Of a DNA stretch of 64,000 bases, positions 1 through 8,402 are shown one piece after another (position 1 is the first letter of the stretch; each line of letters begins with the position of its first letter). This DNA comes from Candidatus Caenarcanales bacterium. Its GTDB lineage: Bacteria; Cyanobacteriota; Vampirovibrionia; 2-02-FULL-35-15. The stretch lies in NCBI GenBank assembly GCA_020050435.1, contig JAGVKQ010000005.1, positions 62,001-126,000 of the forward strand, written 5' to 3'. The position numbers and the translations under genes were made by a program. The notes below the pieces were generated by a model. That model had not been told where the DNA came from and searched no databases. It was given only the letters and a program-made list of their open reading frames with translations.

Positions 1-1
1 T

Positions 2-643
2 CTTAAGGAAATAGAATTCAGAGCTCAAATTGATATGCAAAACATTTCACTTTCAGCAGAAGTGGAAGCCAAACAAAAAACAATTGAAAATCTCGATAAA
101 AGCTTGTCAGATACATTGTTACAAAAAGCACACTTAGAGTCTCAGCTTGCAGTGCCTCAGGTAGCACCTCAGGAAAATAAAAATACTCAAAACTCACTAG
201 CAAACTTAAAAAACAAAAAAACAAAAGATCTATATGAACTTATAGTTCAAAAAGATACAGAAATTGCTGAAATTAAAAAGAAAATTGAAGAGCAAACCAT
301 TGAAAACCAAAAACTTGAAAAAGAAAATATAGATCTTTCTGAGAGACTTGAGTTTATGGAAGATGATATCTCAGAAATAGAACAAGAAGTAGAAGAAAGA
401 TATCAAGAGCAGATTAAATCTATAAGAGAACAAGTTGAAGGCTTGATTGATTCAAAACAAAAAGAATGGGATAGCTTCTTTAATAAATCAAGTGAACAAC
501 AAAAGAAAGAGTTATTAACTTTACAGAGCAAACATGAAGTAGAAATCCAAAAATTAAAAGAAGTAATAGATGATCAAGTTGTTGAATTGGAACAACTAAA
601 GCTAATGAAAAATCCTTTAGCTGGTATGTTCAAAAAGAGATAA
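2..643 (+). CDS. Coiled-coil protein, 5' end outside window
   Basis: The reading frame is open from the first bases of the window, so the gene starts upstream; the first ATG inside (35) is probably not the true start. The visible 213 residues are almost entirely charged and heptad-like, rich in Glu, Lys and Gln, and predict long coiled coils. There is a low-complexity Gln/Asn segment near residues 45-65. No membrane segment, catalytic motif or cysteine pattern is seen. The C-terminus ends in a basic tail (FKKR). The function is unknown; a structural or scaffold role is the only reasonable guess. It converges on the HAD gene with 21 bp between the stops. Confidence 0.75.
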   Translation, partial: LKEIEFRAQIDMQNISLSAEVEAKQKTIENLDKSLSDTLLQKAHLESQLAVPQVAPQENKNTQNSLANLKNKKTKDLYELIVQKDTEIAEIKKKIEEQTIENQKLEKENIDLSERLEFMEDDISEIEQEVEERYQEQIKSIREQVEGLIDSKQKEWDSFFNKSSEQQKKELLTLQSKHEVEIQKLKEVIDDQVVELEQLKLMKNPLAGMFKKR

Positions 644-664
644 TGTAAGGGTTTTAAAGCGATC

Positions 665-1345
665 CTAGTGAACTGTATTTGCTAAGCTAAGAACTTCTGA
701 AAGATTGTTAACAATATAGTCTGGTTGTAATATTTGAAGCTGTTCTTTACTTCTCATTCCTCTTGAAATTCCGATTACTTTTCCACAGCGGGCAAGTCTC
801 CCGGCATGAATATCTGTGTCAGAATCTCCAATAACCCATGTATCAAGTGAATTAAGAGCCAATTTATTCATTCCATTATAAATAAGAGAATATTTACCTT
901 GAATATCATTTTGAACCTTTGTGTCTTCATCAAAAGGAAAAATATAATCTTCATCTAAGTATTTATTTAACTTAAATTGTTTAATAGCAAAATTTAATTC
1001 TTTTCTACTCCTAAGAGTAACCACGAAATAAGATATATAATTTGATTTTAAATAATCAAAAGTTTTAATTACATCATCAAAAAGCTTGTCAAAATATAAG
1101 TTCTCAAATTTAAAATTCAAGTCTTTTCTTGTATCGCCTGAACTCTTCGCTTCTTTTAAACTAAGTCCAACCATTAAACCAATTTCTAGTTCTGATATTC
1201 TGTTTTGTTTTAATATCCAAAAAGCTTCTTTTGATAAAACCTTGTCTTTATTTATGTCATACCCTTTTAAACTTTCCAAATAAGCACGATAATATCTATC
1301 AGACACATCTATGATTGGACCATCAATATCAAAACAAAAATTCAT
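665..1345 (-). CDS. HAD-superfamily hydrolase (phosphatase-like)
   Basis: A 226-residue protein with the HAD motifs in order: motif I FDIDGP at residues 5-10 (nucleophile Asp and acid/base Asp), motif II VVTLRSR near residue 108, and motif IV GDSDTD near residue 173, which binds Mg2+. The cap between motifs I and II is helical, as in phosphoglycolate phosphatase-like enzymes. A small-molecule phosphate monoester substrate is likely; the exact one cannot be told. Its 5' end overlaps the start of the divergent beta-lactamase-like gene by 35 bp. A possible -10 (TAAAAT on the minus strand, 1353-1358) lies 7 nt before the ATG. Confidence 0.85.
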   Translation of the reverse strand: MNFCFDIDGPIIDVSDRYYRAYLESLKGYDINKDKVLSKEAFWILKQNRISELEIGLMVGLSLKEAKSSGDTRKDLNFKFENLYFDKLFDDVIKTFDYLKSNYISYFVVTLRSRKELNFAIKQFKLNKYLDEDYIFPFDEDTKVQNDIQGKYSLIYNGMNKLALNSLDTWVIGDSDTDIHAGRLARCGKVIGISRGMRSKEQLQILQPDYIVNNLSEVLSLANTVH

Positions 1346-2198
1346 ATTTTTAATTTTATTACTTTCTTTAAGTTTTAATCAATCGTTTGCTAAAACTACT
1401 TATTTGTCATCCACTAGTATAATTCCCAAAATTAATTTTAAAATAAAACAATATCCAAAACTTTCTTGTGGAATATATGTAAAACCATTATATCGAAGTG
1501 GAATCCCTGAAATAAACATCAACGGGGACTCAGAATTTCCTGCTGCTAGCCTAATTAAAATACCAATAGCAGTGATTTTACTCCACAAAATTGATAAAGG
1601 GGAAATATCCTGGAATAAAACTCTTATCTTGAATAGATCTCATTATGCTGCTGGTGCAGGCTTTTTAAGAACAAGAAAAGTTGGTAGCAAGGTAAGCGTA
1701 AAAGAAGCATTTAAACTCATGCTAACAATAAGTGACAATACTGCTACAAACATGATTATTGATTTGCTTGGTGGTGTTTGGAAAACTAATGATGAGATTC
1801 AAAAACTAAATAAAGAGTTAAATTTAACAAGAACAAAACTAGTAAGTAAACTAGGAGATTTTAAGGGGACTAATAAAACCTGTCCACATGACCTGGTGAT
1901 TTTCTTGGAAGAAGCACTTGAGGGAGAGTTCTTATCTAAGGAGTCAAAGAAAATTTTAAAATACACTCTTTTTAGAGTAATAAATAAATCACTAATATTA
2001 AGAGGACTTCCTGATCATACAAAGTTTGCTCATAAAACAGGGACAATTGGCATCTGTGTGGGCGATGCTGGAATTATTTATATAAATGAAAAAAAGAAAG
2101 TTGGTATTTCCATTATTGTTAAAAGACCATTTAACAGTCTAGATGGACAAAGATTTATAAGAGAAGTGTCAAAGATTGTGTATGATGAATTTCTCTGA
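1311..2198 (+). CDS. Class A beta-lactamase-like serine hydrolase
   Basis: A 295-residue exported protein. The N-terminus has a basic patch and a hydrophobic stretch ending in SFA, fitting a signal peptide; this supports the start at 1311 although it lies inside the divergent HAD gene. Class A motifs are present: SxxK as SLIK near residue 81, SDN near residue 142, and KTG as HKTGTIG near residue 244. The omega-loop Glu of true beta-lactamases is not obvious; an Asp occurs in GDFKGTN. It may be a beta-lactamase, or a related DD-peptidase or esterase of the beta-lactamase2 family. Antibiotic hydrolysis is not shown by sequence alone. Confidence 0.85.
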   Translation: MIGPSISKQKFIFLILLLSLSFNQSFAKTTYLSSTSIIPKINFKIKQYPKLSCGIYVKPLYRSGIPEININGDSEFPAASLIKIPIAVILLHKIDKGEISWNKTLILNRSHYAAGAGFLRTRKVGSKVSVKEAFKLMLTISDNTATNMIIDLLGGVWKTNDEIQKLNKELNLTRTKLVSKLGDFKGTNKTCPHDLVIFLEEALEGEFLSKESKKILKYTLFRVINKSLILRGLPDHTKFAHKTGTIGICVGDAGIIYINEKKKVGISIIVKRPFNSLDGQRFIREVSKIVYDEFL

Positions 2199-2213
2199 TA
2201 TTATTTATATACT

Positions 2214-3314
2214 ATGAAAAAAATCACTTCTAATGTCAAACCCATTATCTATGAGCCTGCAGGTGCAGACGAGGTTTGCAAACCTCGCTTGCTTGTATTA
2301 GATCAACGTTTAATACCATATGAAAAAAAATACATTGAATTAAAAACTTATAAGGATGTTATCTCTGCCATAAAAGACATGGTTGTTCGAGGTGCGCCAT
2401 TGATAGGGATTACAGCAGCGTATGGAATGGCACTTGCAGTTCGAGATGTTGTAAAGACTTGCCATGGCAAGTCTCTGTGCGAAGAATTGTCCTCTATCGC
2501 AAATGAAATAAAAAATGCTCGCCCAACAGCTATAAATCTTAATTGGGCAGTGGATTTGATAATGAATGACGTACGGGCAATTCATGAATTGCCCGTACAT
2601 GAGGCGATAAACGCCATTGAAAAACGAGCCATTTGGATTCATGAAGATGATGAAATGCGTTGCCAAAAAATGGGTGAATATGGGGCACATATGATTGAGA
2701 CTTGCGGCCACAAGTCTGTGCTAACTATCTGTAACACCGGTGCTCTAGCTACAGGCGGCATTGGAACTGCTTTTGGTGTCATTTTAACGGCTTATAAAAA
2801 AGACCCTTCTATTAAGGTTTTTGCAGCAGAAACCAGACCTCGCCAACAGGGAGCGAGGCTTACTACATTTGAATTTATAGAAAATGGTATTGATTGTACT
2901 TTAATTTCAGATACAGCTTGTGGTTACTTAATGAAAAAGGGTGAAGTAGATTTAGTTATTGCTGGAGCTGACAGAATAGCGTCTAACGGTGACACAGCAA
3001 ATAAAATAGGTACTTATCAGCTAGCTGTTTTAGCGAAAGAAAATAATATTCCTTTTTATATAGCAGCACCTCTTTCCACATTTGATCTTTCTATAAAATC
3101 AGGAGAAGAGATTCCTATAGAAGAACGTAGTCATGAAGAAGTCACGCATATAAATGGAGAGACTATATGCACAAAAGGTGTAAAAGTTAGAAACCCTGCA
3201 TTTGATGTGACCCCAGCTAAATATATATCAGGAATAATTACTGAGAAGGGTATTTTATCTGGGGATTATAAGAGCTCAATAAAAAATGCTTTTAATGAAA
3301 CCGTGATTGCTTAA
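2214..3314 (+). CDS. mtnA: S-methyl-5-thioribose-1-phosphate isomerase
   Basis: Converts methylthioribose-1-phosphate to methylthioribulose-1-phosphate in methionine salvage. Family signatures are clear: VVRGAPLIG near residue 58, the catalytic Cys in CNTGALATGG, ETRPRQQGARLT, the catalytic Asp in GADRIASNGDTANKIGTY, and the C-terminal NPAFDVTP. At 366 residues it is slightly long for the family. The extra length maps to places where the DNA is a near-perfect palindrome (2265-2292, 2451-2478, 2694-2721); a fourth palindrome, 2571-2598, is also coding. All lie in surface-loop-like positions before the catalytic core, so the enzyme may still work. It begins 15 bp after the beta-lactamase-like gene. 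No other salvage gene is nearby. Confidence 0.95.
   Translation: MKKITSNVKPIIYEPAGADEVCKPRLLVLDQRLIPYEKKYIELKTYKDVISAIKDMVVRGAPLIGITAAYGMALAVRDVVKTCHGKSLCEELSSIANEIKNARPTAINLNWAVDLIMNDVRAIHELPVHEAINAIEKRAIWIHEDDEMRCQKMGEYGAHMIETCGHKSVLTICNTGALATGGIGTAFGVILTAYKKDPSIKVFAAETRPRQQGARLTTFEFIENGIDCTLISDTACGYLMKKGEVDLVIAGADRIASNGDTANKIGTYQLAVLAKENNIPFYIAAPLSTFDLSIKSGEEIPIEERSHEEVTHINGETICTKGVKVRNPAFDVTPAKYISGIITEKGILSGDYKSSIKNAFNETVIA
2265..2292. repeat. 28-nt palindrome inside mtnA, copy 1
   Basis: Two 14-nt half sites; the central 18 bp (2270-2287) are a perfect palindrome with arm CGAGGTTTG. It encodes part of an N-terminal insertion just before the conserved LLVLDQR segment. Confidence 0.7.
2451..2478. 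repeat. 28-nt palindrome inside mtnA, copy 2
   Basis: The central 20 bp (2455-2474) are a perfect palindrome with arm AGACTTGCCA. The left end GTAAAGAC matches the left end of the intergenic copies at 14652 and 28321. It encodes the KTCHGKSL segment, a few residues longer than in other MtnA proteins. Confidence 0.75.
2571..2598. repeat. 28-nt perfect palindrome inside mtnA, copy 3
   Basis: Every one of the 14 base pairs is complementary; the arm is GTACGGGCAATTCA. The ends GTA...TAC match other copies. It encodes VRAIHELPVH in a helical stretch of MtnA. Confidence 0.8.
2694..2721. repeat. 28-nt palindrome inside mtnA, copy 4
   Basis: The arm AGACTTG / CAAGTCT (2698-2717) is identical to copy 2, but the centre differs (GCGGCCA instead of CCATGG). 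It encodes TCGHKS just before the catalytic-Cys strand. Confidence 0.7.
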
Positions 3315-3315
3315 A

Positions 3316-3666
3316 TTATTTGACAGAAATCTCAACGTTTTTATTGTTAAATATTGTTCTTAAATCTTCCAACTCTTCAATTTTTGCTATTAGTTCTTTT
3401 TCGCAGGAAATAAGCTCATTGTTACCCTTGAAAGTGGTATTTTTAATTTTATCTAATGATGTAATTGAATCTTCTCTTTTTATGCTATTTATTTCTTTAT
3501 CTGTTTCAGTGAGCTTAATTTTACAGTCCTCAAGTTCATTTTTAATGCTGTATTCAGGAAGTAATGAATAAAGTAAGCAGAAGCTTTCATCATTAGCAAA
3601 AGAAAGGCTTGCCTGAAAAAACAGTGTAAGAAAAAAAGAAACCATTATAATAATTTTATTAAACAT
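3316..3666 (-). CDS. Small exported coiled-coil protein
   Basis: A 116-residue protein with an N-terminal signal peptide (hydrophobic stretch to about residue 25, ending SFA) and then a charged helical region rich in Glu and Lys. Cys residues near 30, 48 and 83 could form disulfides. It starts 2 nt after the stop of the next gene upstream (3669-3926), so the two are probably translated from one mRNA. No family is recognised. It converges on mtnA with 1 nt between the stops. Confidence 0.7.
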   Translation of the reverse strand: MFNKIIIMVSFFLTLFFQASLSFANDESFCLLYSLLPEYSIKNELEDCKIKLTETDKEINSIKREDSITSLDKIKNTTFKGNNELISCEKELIAKIEELEDLRTIFNNKNVEISVK

Positions 3667-3668
3667 AA

Positions 3669-3926
3669 TTATTCGCTAGCTTCTAGCCCATTCGTAGTGG
3701 CAGTATTGGGATCTACTTCTTCTGCATTTGCAAAAAGAGCAGATTTCTCTACTTCTAATTCAGATACAATTTCTTTAAGATCTTCTTTGGCTTTTTTGTC
3801 TAAACTATCTAGATCTGGCATGTTATGAAGCTCTTTTAATTCATTGGGTATGTCTATATCTTGAGCATATGATGGAGTGAAAAATAATAAGGCCAAAATT
3901 AGTGAAAATAAAATTTGCTTTTTCAT
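3669..3926 (-). CDS. Small exported acidic protein
   Basis: 85 residues from the ATG at 3926, which follows a GAGGGA ribosome site at good distance; a longer TTG-started frame (to 3938) is less likely. It has a signal peptide (MKKQILFSLILALLFF... cut after SYA) and a mature acidic part with Leu/Asp/Glu-rich short helices. First gene of a two-gene unit with 3316-3666. Function unknown. Confidence 0.7.
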   Translation of the reverse strand: MKKQILFSLILALLFFTPSYAQDIDIPNELKELHNMPDLDSLDKKAKEDLKEIVSELEVEKSALFANAEEVDPNTATTNGLEASE

Positions 3927-4146
3927 AGATTCCCTCAAATGAGAACTTTTAATATATTTAATAGATACCCCTAACCCAGACGTTTTAAACAGTCCTCAGA
4001 GCCAGGCTTTTAAGCCTTTATATTGGCATTTTCTAAGCAAAACAGATGATCTTCAGCTATAAAACCATGTAAAGTGAGATTTGTCACCTCATATGAGGAA
4101 AGGTACAAGTATAAGAGACATTAAGGGTTTTGTTGAAAGGATAAAA

Positions 4147-4368
4147 ATGAGAAAAGTAGCGCTCCCTAAAATAATTTATATTTTTCCAGTGATTGCATTT
4201 TTGGCCCTGTTACCATATAGCGGCAAATGTGAATGTGCTGTTGCTGGTGCAGTTTGTGGAGAGTCTCCTACTTGGAATCCATGCTGTGAGCCAGATAAGT
4301 ACGAGTGTACAAAAGTAGATGATGAAAATTTTGGAACTTGTGAAGAGAAAGATGTTGAAGCTGAATAA
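4147..4368 (+). CDS. Exported cysteine-rich knottin-like peptide
   Basis: 73 residues from the ATG at 4147, chosen because AAAGGA sits just upstream and because the product then begins with a typical signal peptide; upstream in-frame ATGs lack this. The mature part holds seven Cys in about 35 residues. The last six follow C-x6-C-x8-CC-x6-C-x10-C, the C-C-CC-C-C framework of inhibitor cystine knot peptides. It is acidic at the C-terminus. This resembles small secreted toxins or protease inhibitors, but a knot fold and any activity are inference. It converges on the 4372-4692 gene with 3 nt between. Confidence 0.7.
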   Translation: MRKVALPKIIYIFPVIAFLALLPYSGKCECAVAGAVCGESPTWNPCCEPDKYECTKVDDENFGTCEEKDVEAE

Positions 4369-4371
4369 TCT

Positions 4372-4692
4372 CTACTCGATTGATGCACCTTGACTAACGA
4401 GCCATTGTTTAAATTCTTCAAAGTTTTTAACTATTAAATGTCCCGATGGGAGATTTCCTAAAAATCCTTTTCCTCTAAGTCTTTCAAAAATTTTACTTAC
4501 CATTTTGCTGGGGACTTCAGCAGCATTAGCTAATTTATAAATATTCAATTCAGGGACTACAACACCTTGTGGTGTAACTTTTCCTTCTGCATAAACCTTT
4601 AAGTAAAGAGCTAGTGCAACTCTTGTTTCATCATTTAAATCTGCACCTTCTTCATAAGGTATGTCTTGCTCGACTATTTTTCTATCTGTCAT
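4372..4692 (-). CDS. Possible winged-helix DNA-binding protein
   Basis: A 106-residue protein. Residues about 48-95 (NIYKLANAAEVPSKMVSKIFERLRGKGFL...GHLIVKN) look like a helix-turn-helix followed by a beta wing, similar in layout to the C-terminal domain of Crp/Fnr regulators, but there is no nucleotide-binding domain. The N-terminus is acidic. It could be a small regulator; a Crp-type operator is present elsewhere in the window (35253-35270), but no link is shown. It is divergent from recO, with 191 bp between them. Confidence 0.6.
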   Translation of the reverse strand: MTDRKIVEQDIPYEEGADLNDETRVALALYLKVYAEGKVTPQGVVVPELNIYKLANAAEVPSKMVSKIFERLRGKGFLGNLPSGHLIVKNFEEFKQWLVSQGASIE

Positions 4693-4871
4693 GGTGTACC
4701 CCGTTAATTCCTTTTTTTTATCTTTTGTTCAATACTATCATTTTGCTATTAATAATTCTTCAATAAAAAGATTATTTAACCCAAACTTTCATATTTATTT
4801 CACTTTTAAATTGAATAAATGTAAATATTCCAATTAAAACATATATAAAATTAAAGTCTTTACGTTAACGA

Positions 4872-4877
4872 TACAAT
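4872..4877 (+). promoter_or_regulatory. -10 element 6 nt before recO ATG
   Basis: TACAAT followed by ATAGCC and the ATG of recO. There is no Shine-Dalgarno sequence, so the transcript would be leaderless or nearly so. Confidence 0.45.
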
Positions 4878-4883
4878 ATAGCC

Positions 4884-5636
4884 ATGCCCACATATAACGA
4901 TCTAGGGATTATATTGAACTCATATGAGTATGGTGAAGCAGATAAAATCCTTCATATTTATACACAAAAAAATGGCTTAGTAAGGGCTATTTGCAAGGGA
5001 GCAAGAAAACCTAATAGTAAATCTAGGGGTAAAGTCGATAAGTTATCTTGTTTAAATTTTCAGTTTGCAAAAGGAAAAAATCTTGACATTGTTAGTGAAT
5101 GTATACAGATTAACCCTTTCTCTAAATTAAGGAGTGATCTTTTAAAGCTTTCATTTGGGATTTTATTTTTAGAAATAGTAAATAGCTTTGCTCATGAACA
5201 AGATTTAGAGAGTGGTGCTGTCTATGAGCTTTTATACGAAGGTTTAGATGGCTTGCAAAAAGTAGATGATGTCCCATTCTTTTCCATTAACTTTATAATG
5301 AACTTTCTTGAAGTTCATGGTTATAAACCACAGCTAGAAAGTTGTGTAATGTGCAGCTGTAGGCTGGCGCGCGCGCCCCAGCCTACGCACGTGCCCACGG
5401 AATACCCATTTTCAAGTGTTTTGGGTGGGCTGCTTTGTGAAAGTTGCTCAAAGCTTGTTGAACATAAAAAAATTGACTCAAAAATCTTAGCGATTATAAA
5501 AGGTGAAAATGATAAAGATCTTGATATAAAGATACAGAGTGATGATGTTAAAATTGCTTTGAAATTTTTAAGAGATCATATAACTGCTAGGTCACATAAT
5601 GAGATAAAGTCTTTTGATCTAGTGTTCTCTCTTTAA
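4884..5636 (+). CDS. recO: DNA repair protein RecO
   Basis: Recombination mediator that works with RecR to load RecA on SSB-coated DNA. The N-terminal OB-fold is clear (GIILNSYEYGEADKILHIYT, then KGARKPNSKSRG). A helical middle follows, and then a Cys4 zinc motif: CVMC near residue 154 and CESC near residue 192. Between the two Cys pairs lies an insertion of about 15 residues (RLARAPQPTHVPTEY) encoded by a GC-rich palindrome, in contrast with the AT-rich gene around it. Since the insert lies in the loop between the zinc ligands, the site can probably still form. It stands alone, divergent from the small winged-helix gene. Confidence 0.92.
   Translation: MPTYNDLGIILNSYEYGEADKILHIYTQKNGLVRAICKGARKPNSKSRGKVDKLSCLNFQFAKGKNLDIVSECIQINPFSKLRSDLLKLSFGILFLEIVNSFAHEQDLESGAVYELLYEGLDGLQKVDDVPFFSINFIMNFLEVHGYKPQLESCVMCSCRLARAPQPTHVPTEYPFSSVLGGLLCESCSKLVEHKKIDSKILAIIKGENDKDLDIKIQSDDVKIALKFLRDHITARSHNEIKSFDLVFSL
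5359..5386. repeat. 28-nt GC-rich palindrome inside recO
   Basis: Arms GTAGGCTGG (5359-5367) and CCAGCCTAC (5378-5386) pair perfectly around an alternating GC centre; total length is 28 nt with GTA...TAC ends, like other copies. A short GCACGTGC palindrome follows directly. It encodes an insert between the zinc-binding Cys pairs of RecO. Confidence 0.75.
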
Positions 5637-5653
5637 AACCCTTTTGTTTGAAC

Positions 5654-5681
5654 GGATTTGCCCAATAAATGGGACAAATCC
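5654..5681 (+). repeat. 28-nt palindrome, GGATTTG type, copy 1
   Basis: Arms GGATTTG / CAAATCC with inner CCC / GGG. It is followed by CTTTAGC as in the copy at 35116, and preceded by TGAAC, as is the copy at 63962 when read on its own (minus) strand. It lies between recO and fusA, without the second hairpin seen in composite copies. Confidence 0.75.
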
Positions 5682-5840
5682 TTTAGCTGCCATGACGAAG
5701 TACACATTAGACCTTCATAATAAACATATAGCAATACTCTTTCTCTTCCTATATTGTTAAAAGTTTTTAAAATTTGTTGGAAAAAGCCAAGTCTTACCTT
5801 ATCCTATTAAGGTGCTACTTACATAAGGAGATATTTTAAA

Positions 5841-7919
5841 ATGCCACGTACTATACCGCTTTCAGAATTTAGGAATATGGGAATTGCTGCACATATCGAT
5901 GCAGGAAAAACAACAACTACAGAAAGAGTTCTTTTTTATTCAGGACTTGTTCACAAAATTGGTGAAGTTCATGATGGCTCTACAGTTACTGACTGGATGG
6001 AACAAGAAAAAGAACGCGGTATTACTATTACGGCAGCAGCTATTTCTACTAAATGGAAAGATAAATATATTAATTTAATTGATACACCTGGACACGTAGA
6101 TTTCACTATTGAAGTTGAAAGATCTATGAGAGTTCTAGATGGTGTTGTAATCGTTCTTTGTGGTGTAGGTGGAGTTCAACCTCAAACAAAAACAGTGTGG
6201 AAACAAGCAGACAGATATAAAGTTCCAAGAATCGTTTTTGTAAATAAATTAGATAGAGTTGGAGCAGATTACTATAAAGTAGTTAAACAAGTACAAAATG
6301 ATATTAAAGTTAATGGACATCCTATTCAATTACCGATAGGTAATGAAGATCAGTTAAAAGGAGTTATAGATCTTGTAGAAATGCAAGCACTTTACTATTC
6401 AGATGAAGACAAAATGGGAAGAGTAATTGAAGCTAAAGAAATTCCCGATGACATGAAAGAAATCTCTCAAAAATTTAGAGAAACATTGGTAGAAGCTATT
6501 GTAGAAACTAATGATGACTTGATGAGTAGATATTTAGAAGGTGGTCAAATTTCAAATGCAGAATTAAAAGCTGCACTTCATGAAGCTGTATGTAAATTAA
6601 AGATTATTCCTATTACATGCGGTTCTGCATTTAAAAATAAGGGTGTTCAATCACTTCTTGATTGTGTAGTGGATTATTTACCATCACCTACTGAAGTAGA
6701 AGCTGTTAAAGGATTGTTAGCAGATGGCAGTGAAGTAGAAAGAAAATCTGATGACAATGAGCCATTTGCAGCTCTTGCATTTAAGATTATGACTGACCCA
6801 TTCGTTGGTCGTTTAACCTTTATTAGAGTTTATAGTGGTCACTTAAAAGCAGGAAGCTATGTCTACAATGCTTCAAAAGGCAGAAAAGAAAGAATTAGCC
6901 GTCTTGTGAAACTTCAAGCAGACGACAGAAAAGAAATCGATGAAGTTTATGCAGGAGATATTTGTGCAGTTGTAGGCTTGAAAGATACTACTACTGGAGA
7001 CACTTTATGTGATGAAGATCATCCGATAATTCTTGAAACACTCTTTATTCCAGAGCCAGTTATTTCTGTTGCTATTGAACCAAAGACTAAAGTGGATCAA
7101 GAAAAGATTGGCATGTCACTTCAAAAACTTGCTGAAGAAGATCCTACTTTCAGAGTACATGTAGACCATGAAACTAACCAAACCATTATTTCTGGAATGG
7201 GTGAGCTTCACTTAGAAATTCTTGTAGATAGATTACTTAGAGAATTTAAAGTGGATGCAAACGTAGGGAAACCTCAGGTTGCTTACCGTGAAACTTGTAA
7301 AAAGAAAGTTTCCCAAGAAGGTAGATATGTTAGACAGTCTGGTGGACGTGGTCAGTATGGACATTGTGTTATTGATATTGAGCCAGTACCACCTGGTACA
7401 GGATTTGAGTTTGTGAATAAAATTGTTGGTGGTACTGTTCCTAAAGAATTTATTCCAGCAATTGAAAAAGGTATAAAAGAAGCTATGGCTGGTGGTATCG
7501 TGGCTGGTTATCCAGTTATCGATCTTAAAGTTACACTTACTGATGGAAGCTTCCATGATGTAGATTCTTCAGATATGGCATTCCAAATTGCTGGATCTAT
7601 GGCTATTAAAGAAGGTTTCCTGAAAGCAAAGCCAATTATTCTAGAGCCTATTATGTTTGTGGAAGTAGAAGTTCCAGAAGCATTTATGGGAGATATTATT
7701 GGAAATCTTTCAAGTAGACGTGGAAAGATAGAAGGTATGGATACTGTTATGGGGACTTCAAAAGTTCGTTCTAAAGTACCACTTTCTGAAATGTTTGGTT
7801 ATGCTACAGATATTAGAAACAGTACAAAAGGACAAGGAACCTTCACCATGGAATTTTCATGTTATGAAGAAGTTCCAGCAGCAGTAGCTGAACCTATTAT
7901 TTCTGGCAGAAAGAAATAA
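5841..7919 (+). CDS. fusA: Elongation factor G
   Basis: Ribosomal translocase GTPase, 692 residues, the usual length. G motifs: [12 protein letters not shown] (P-loop, residue 17 on), RGITIT (switch I), DTPGHVDF (G3), NKLDR (G4) and GSAF (G5). Domains II to V follow with the usual IV signature ([14 protein letters not shown]). The start at 5841 is set by AAGGAGATATTTTAAA just upstream. It is not in the usual rpsL-rpsG-fusA-tufA cluster but alone, with its own upstream region (5682-5840, holding a small CCTTA/TAAGG hairpin at 5797-5812) and its own terminator. It could be the main copy or a second EF-G; the sequence looks canonical. Confidence 0.97.
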   Translation: MPRTIPLSEFRNMGIAAHIDAGKTTTTERVLFYSGLVHKIGEVHDGSTVTDWMEQEKERGITITAAAISTKWKDKYINLIDTPGHVDFTIEVERSMRVLDGVVIVLCGVGGVQPQTKTVWKQADRYKVPRIVFVNKLDRVGADYYKVVKQVQNDIKVNGHPIQLPIGNEDQLKGVIDLVEMQALYYSDEDKMGRVIEAKEIPDDMKEISQKFRETLVEAIVETNDDLMSRYLEGGQISNAELKAALHEAVCKLKIIPITCGSAFKNKGVQSLLDCVVDYLPSPTEVEAVKGLLADGSEVERKSDDNEPFAALAFKIMTDPFVGRLTFIRVYSGHLKAGSYVYNASKGRKERISRLVKLQADDRKEIDEVYAGDICAVVGLKDTTTGDTLCDEDHPIILETLFIPEPVISVAIEPKTKVDQEKIGMSLQKLAEEDPTFRVHVDHETNQTIISGMGELHLEILVDRLLREFKVDANVGKPQVAYRETCKKKVSQEGRYVRQSGGRGQYGHCVIDIEPVPPGTGFEFVNKIVGGTVPKEFIPAIEKGIKEAMAGGIVAGYPVIDLKVTLTDGSFHDVDSSDMAFQIAGSMAIKEGFLKAKPIILEPIMFVEVEVPEAFMGDIIGNLSSRRGKIEGMDTVMGTSKVRSKVPLSEMFGYATDIRNSTKGQGTFTMEFSCYEEVPAAVAEPIISGRKK

Positions 7920-7944
7920 TTTGTTGATAATTGAATTGAGATTG

Positions 7945-7980
7945 AGACCATAAGACGAAAAGTTTTATGGTCTTTTTCTT
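7945..7980 (+). terminator. Rho-independent terminator after fusA
   Basis: 9-bp stem AGACCATAA / TTATGGTCT (7945-7953 with 7965-7973) followed by a T-rich run. Confidence 0.85.
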
Positions 7981-7988
7981 TAATAGGG

Positions 7989-8384
7989 TTAATAAACCTT
8001 TTCTGGCTTAAAATTGCCAGTAACCATTTGAAATAGTAGACCAGTTGCTTGAAGTCCAATCTTTAGGGCAAAGATTGGATCAGTAAAACTTTGTTCTTTT
8101 AATACTTTATTTGTTATGGGAAGTATTGAATATTTATTGTCTTTTTCTACTGCTACTTCATAGTCAATTTGTTTAATCCCACAACTTTTATAAGCGGGCT
8201 CAGTTACTGTTAACATTGAGTTTATGTCTATATTTATGCAGTATGGTTTTTTATTTTTATCCTTAAAATCAATATAAAAAGTAATGTCATTAACGTATTC
8301 AACATCATTGTTGATACTTTCCTGAGCAAAACTAATATTTGGAAAAGACAAAAAAACCATTAAAGTTATGAATAATGATTTCAT
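7989..8384 (-). CDS. Exported protein of unknown function
   Basis: 131 residues with a signal peptide (MKSLFITLMVFLSF..., cut after SFA) and a mostly beta-rich mature part that contains two Cys (residues 49 and 68). The last third is hydrophobic (FALKIGLQATGLLFQMV), perhaps membrane-associated. It lies 18 nt downstream of the Pro/Asn-repeat gene on the same strand and probably shares its mRNA. No family is recognised. Confidence 0.65.
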   Translation of the reverse strand: MKSLFITLMVFLSFPNISFAQESINNDVEYVNDITFYIDFKDKNKKPYCINIDINSMLTVTEPAYKSCGIKQIDYEVAVEKDNKYSILPITNKVLKEQSFTDPIFALKIGLQATGLLFQMVTGNFKPEKVY

Positions 8385-8402
8385 ATTTTAAAAGCGCTAA
8401 TT

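Noticed and set aside
2833-2862. Fifth palindrome in mtnA (CCTCGC/GCGAGG)
   Set aside because: It encodes ETRPRQQGARL, which is conserved in MtnA in general, so the partial dyad is probably chance.
4013-4026. Palindrome AGGCTTTTAAGCCT in the 3927-4146 gap
   Set aside because: It is short, not linked to a T-run or a tRNA-like fold, and matches none of the repeat families.
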